From an uncultured Collinsella sp. (lineage in GTDB: Bacteria; Actinomycetota; Coriobacteriia; Coriobacteriales; Coriobacteriaceae): DNA of 6,242 bases. A model generated the notes under the pieces. The model searched no databases. It worked only from the letters and a program-made list of their open reading frames with translations, and was not told where the DNA came from. This document shows positions 4,612 to 6,242 of this stretch, in pieces. The position numbers were made by a program, and so were the translations under genes. The stretch spans positions 1-6,242 of the forward strand of contig CAUGKA010000124.1 of NCBI GenBank assembly GCA_959599615.1, written 5' to 3'. Position 1 is the stretch's first letter; the number at the start of each line of letters is the position of its first letter.

Positions 4612-5514
4612 ATGACCCTCCAGCAGCTTCGTTTTCTTATCGCCGTGGCAGAGTCCGGCTCAATCAACGCCGCAGCTCAGCGCCTCTATACCGCTCAGTC
4701 CAACATCTCAAACGCCGTCAAAAGCCTAGAACAAGAGCTCCATCTGGAAATCTTTACGCGCTCCAGCCGCGGCGTCACGCTCACCAACGACGGCACCGAG
4801 CTTTTGGGCTATGCGCGCCAGGTCGTAGAGCAGGCCGACATGCTCGAGGCACGCTACGAGGACGGTGGCGCCCCGCAAGCCCGCCTCGCCATTTCCGCCC
4901 AGCACTACGCCTTTTCGGTCGAGGCCTTTGTCAACGTAGTCGAGCGCTGCCGCGACAGCAAGTTCGAGTTCATCATGCGCGAGACCACCACATCGCAGAT
5001 CATCGATGACGTCCGTGCGTTTCGCAGCGATATCGGCATTCTGTATCTGGATGACTTTAACGCCCGCGTTCTGCAGAAGGCCTTCGCCGATGCCCGCGCA
5101 AGCTTCCATCCCCTCTTCGACGCGACGGTCCACGTCTTCGTTAGCGAGCGCCACCCGCTCGCACGCCGCCCGCAGCTGTCCCTTGCCGACCTCACGCCCT
5201 ATACGCGCTACAGCTTTGAGCAGGGAACCTCAAACTCCTTCTATTACGCCGAGGAACCTTTTAGCTATATCCCTTGCGACCGCAACATACGAATCTCGGA
5301 CCGCGGAACACTTACCAACTTACTTATCACGCCGAACGGTTACACCCTGTCGACCGGTGTCCTCTCCAATGAAATGCAATGGGGCATGGCATCGATCCCG
5401 CTAGCAGACGCCCCAACGATGCACGTTGGCTACATCATGCACGACGAGCGCAAGCCCTCTCTCCTCTTGCAGCAATACCTCGACGAGCTCAACCGCATCA
5501 TCCATGCCAACTAA
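4612..5514 (+). CDS. LysR-type transcriptional regulator, divergent from metY
   Basis: The protein has 300 residues, standard for LysR. The N-terminal winged helix-turn-helix spans about 1-60, with MTLQQLRFLIAVAESGS, recognition helix AAQRLYTAQSNISNAVKSLE (21-40) and LEIFTRSSRGVTLTNDG (45-61). A linker helix (about 62-82) leads to the effector-binding domain (about 90-300), which has the usual strands, such as DIGILYL (140-146) and NGYTLSTGVL (242-251). The ATG is preceded by AAAGGA (4597-4602) with 9 bases between. Members in this position next to metY typically sense a precursor or product of Cys/Met synthesis, such as O-acetylserine or O-acetylhomoserine. Regulation of metY is inferred from the divergent layout and the inverted repeats in the shared 275-base region. 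I see no clear own promoter and no terminator after it, so its transcript may run into rnhA. Confidence 0.9.
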   Translation: MTLQQLRFLIAVAESGSINAAAQRLYTAQSNISNAVKSLEQELHLEIFTRSSRGVTLTNDGTELLGYARQVVEQADMLEARYEDGGAPQARLAISAQHYAFSVEAFVNVVERCRDSKFEFIMRETTTSQIIDDVRAFRSDIGILYLDDFNARVLQKAFADARASFHPLFDATVHVFVSERHPLARRPQLSLADLTPYTRYSFEQGTSNSFYYAEEPFSYIPCDRNIRISDRGTLTNLLITPNGYTLSTGVLSNEMQWGMASIPLADAPTMHVGYIMHDERKPSLLLQQYLDELNRIIHAN

Positions 5515-5569
5515 CAGTCGGAAGACGGGGTAGAAATCGTAGATTGCTGGCCCCCGGCGGGCATGGCGC

Positions 5570-5575
5570 TACAAT
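5570..5575 (+). promoter_or_regulatory. Possible -10 element (TACAAT) of rnhA
   Basis: TACAAT in the context GCGCTACAATGG lies 38 bases before the GTG start. The nearest -35-like hexamer, TTGCTG (5544-5549), is 20 bases away, too far for a good promoter. The GCGC-TACA(A/C)T context recurs before the next gene (6134-6139). Confidence 0.35.
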
Positions 5576-5613
5576 GGTCACTCACACGAAACGTACCCAA
5601 CGAAAGGAAGCCC

Positions 5614-6099
5614 GTGAAGGTCATCATCTATACCGACGGCTCGGCCCGATCAAATCCGGGACGCGGCGGCTACGGCGCCGTGCTCAAATACACCAACCCC
5701 GCCGGCAAGACCTTTACCTCCGAGCTTTCGCGCGGCTACGCCAAGACCACCAACAACCGCATGGAACTCATGGCCGTTATCGTGGCGCTCGAGGCGCTCA
5801 ACCGCCCCTGCGAGGTCGAAGTCCATTCTGATTCGCAGTACGTCGTCAACGCCTTTAACAAGCATTGGATCGACGGCTGGAAAAAGCGCGGATGGAAAAC
5901 CGCCAACAAGCAACCCGTCAAGAACCGCGACCTGTGGGAGCGCCTACTCACCGCCAAAAGCAAGCACAAGGTTGAGTTCATCTGGGTTAAGGGTCACGCC
6001 GGTCACGAGCTCAACGAGCGCTGCGATGAGCTCGCCACCACGGCGGCCGACGGCAGCAACCTCGATATCGACGCCGGCTTTAACGAGAGCGACCTGTAA
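5614..6099 (+). CDS. rnhA: Ribonuclease HI
   Basis: This 161-residue enzyme cleaves the RNA strand of RNA-DNA hybrids (R-loops, Okazaki primers) in the cytosol using two divalent metal ions. It aligns almost end to end with E. coli RNase HI (155 residues). The carboxylates are D8 in YTDGS, E51 in TNNRMEL, D73 in HSDSQYV and D138 in NERCDELA, with the flexible-loop histidine at H128 in KGHAGHE. The basic protrusion KKRGWKT (90-96) that grips the hybrid is present. I chose the GTG at 5614 over the ATG at 5563: AAAGGA (5603-5608) sits 5 bases before it, and the protein then begins directly with the first beta strand, VKVIIYTDGS. The longer form would add 17 residues with no counterpart in the family. 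All catalytic residues are present. Confidence 0.95.
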   Translation: MKVIIYTDGSARSNPGRGGYGAVLKYTNPAGKTFTSELSRGYAKTTNNRMELMAVIVALEALNRPCEVEVHSDSQYVVNAFNKHWIDGWKKRGWKTANKQPVKNRDLWERLLTAKSKHKVEFIWVKGHAGHELNERCDELATTAADGSNLDIDAGFNESDL

Positions 6100-6132
6100 T
6101 AGCGTTTTCGCGCAGCTTTATATCCCCACGCG

Positions 6133-6149
6133 CTACACTCATCCTGTAG
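6133..6149 (+). promoter_or_regulatory. Possible -10 (TACACT) within a CTACA-N7-TGTAG inverted repeat
   Basis: TACACT (6134-6139) stands 33 bases before the oxidoreductase ATG in the same GCGC context as the rnhA element. It overlaps an inverted repeat (6133-6137 with 6145-6149), as an operator over a promoter would. No -35 is recognisable, and the arms are only 5 bases. Confidence 0.3.
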
Positions 6150-6172
6150 ACCAAACAACGCAAGGGGGACGT

Positions 6173-6242
6173 ATGCTGCGCATCGCGACCATCGGCACAT
6201 CCATGATCACCGACGACTTTATCCAAGTCGTCAACGCCAACG
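6173..6242 (+). CDS. Gfo/Idh/MocA-family oxidoreductase, N-terminal fragment
   Basis: Only 23 codons lie in the window, reading MLRIATIGTSMITDDFIQVV and continuing off the right edge. The first beta strand and the IGTSMITDDFI turn match the Rossmann start of Gfo/Idh/MocA NAD(P)-dependent dehydrogenases, of which a subgroup has IGT(S/N)xIT in place of the classical GxGxxG. The family oxidises or reduces sugars, inositols and related compounds; the substrate cannot be told from this fragment. The ribosome site AAGGGGG (6162-6168) lies 4 bases before the ATG. No terminator separates it from rnhA, so co-transcription is possible alongside a possible promoter at 6134. Confidence 0.75.
   Translation, partial: MLRIATIGTSMITDDFIQVVNAN

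Noticed and set aside
5563..5613. Upstream ATG start for RNase HI
   Set aside because: It would place the start before the possible -10 hexamer, has no ribosome site and adds 17 residues absent from the family; GTG at 5614 has AAAGGA.
5515..5613. GC-rich GCCC/GGGC pairing after the LysR gene as a terminator
   Set aside because: The stem is about 4 bp and no T-tract follows.

Overview
The window is GC-rich, compactly coded bacterial chromosome. The gene set (2-dehydropantoate reductase-type enzyme, O-acetylhomoserine sulfhydrylase, LysR regulator, RNase HI, Gfo/Idh/MocA oxidoreductase), the strong GGAGG ribosome sites and the codon bias towards GC3 resemble a gut actinobacterium of the class Coriobacteriia, most like Collinsella. 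That assignment is recognition and inference, not a database result. There are no rRNA, tRNA, CRISPR, transposon or phage features.

Left part (1-1500), plus strand: the 3' end of a cyclase-family (kynurenine formamidase-like) hydrolase, a hairpin terminator, then a complete PanE/ApbA-type ketopantoate reductase-family gene. That gene ends at a strong bidirectional terminator (1465-1499), which it shares with a convergent gene.

Middle part (1540-4336), three minus-strand genes, read right to left: metY (O-acetylhomoserine sulfhydrylase), a secreted alanine-rich coiled-coil protein of unknown function, and a 68-residue two-helix membrane protein. Each has its own terminator and its own leader, so they look like separate transcription units rather than an operon.

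Right part (4337-6242): metY and a plus-strand LysR-type regulator diverge from a 275-base control region. On the minus strand this region has a well-formed sigma70 promoter (TTGACC-17-TACTAT) with an inverted repeat in its spacer. A leader of roughly 180 nt follows, containing a 17-codon reading frame with a near-perfect Shine-Dalgarno sequence and two cysteine codons, overlapping a hairpin. This suggests two layers of control for metY: the adjacent LysR protein at the promoter, and a cysteine-sensing leader peptide in the transcript. After the regulator come RNase HI (GTG start) and the first 23 codons of a Gfo/Idh/MocA oxidoreductase.

The most interesting material is regulatory: the metY leader peptide and hairpin, the inverted repeats around the metY promoter, and a perfect 10-base inverted repeat that can hide the start codon of the small membrane protein.
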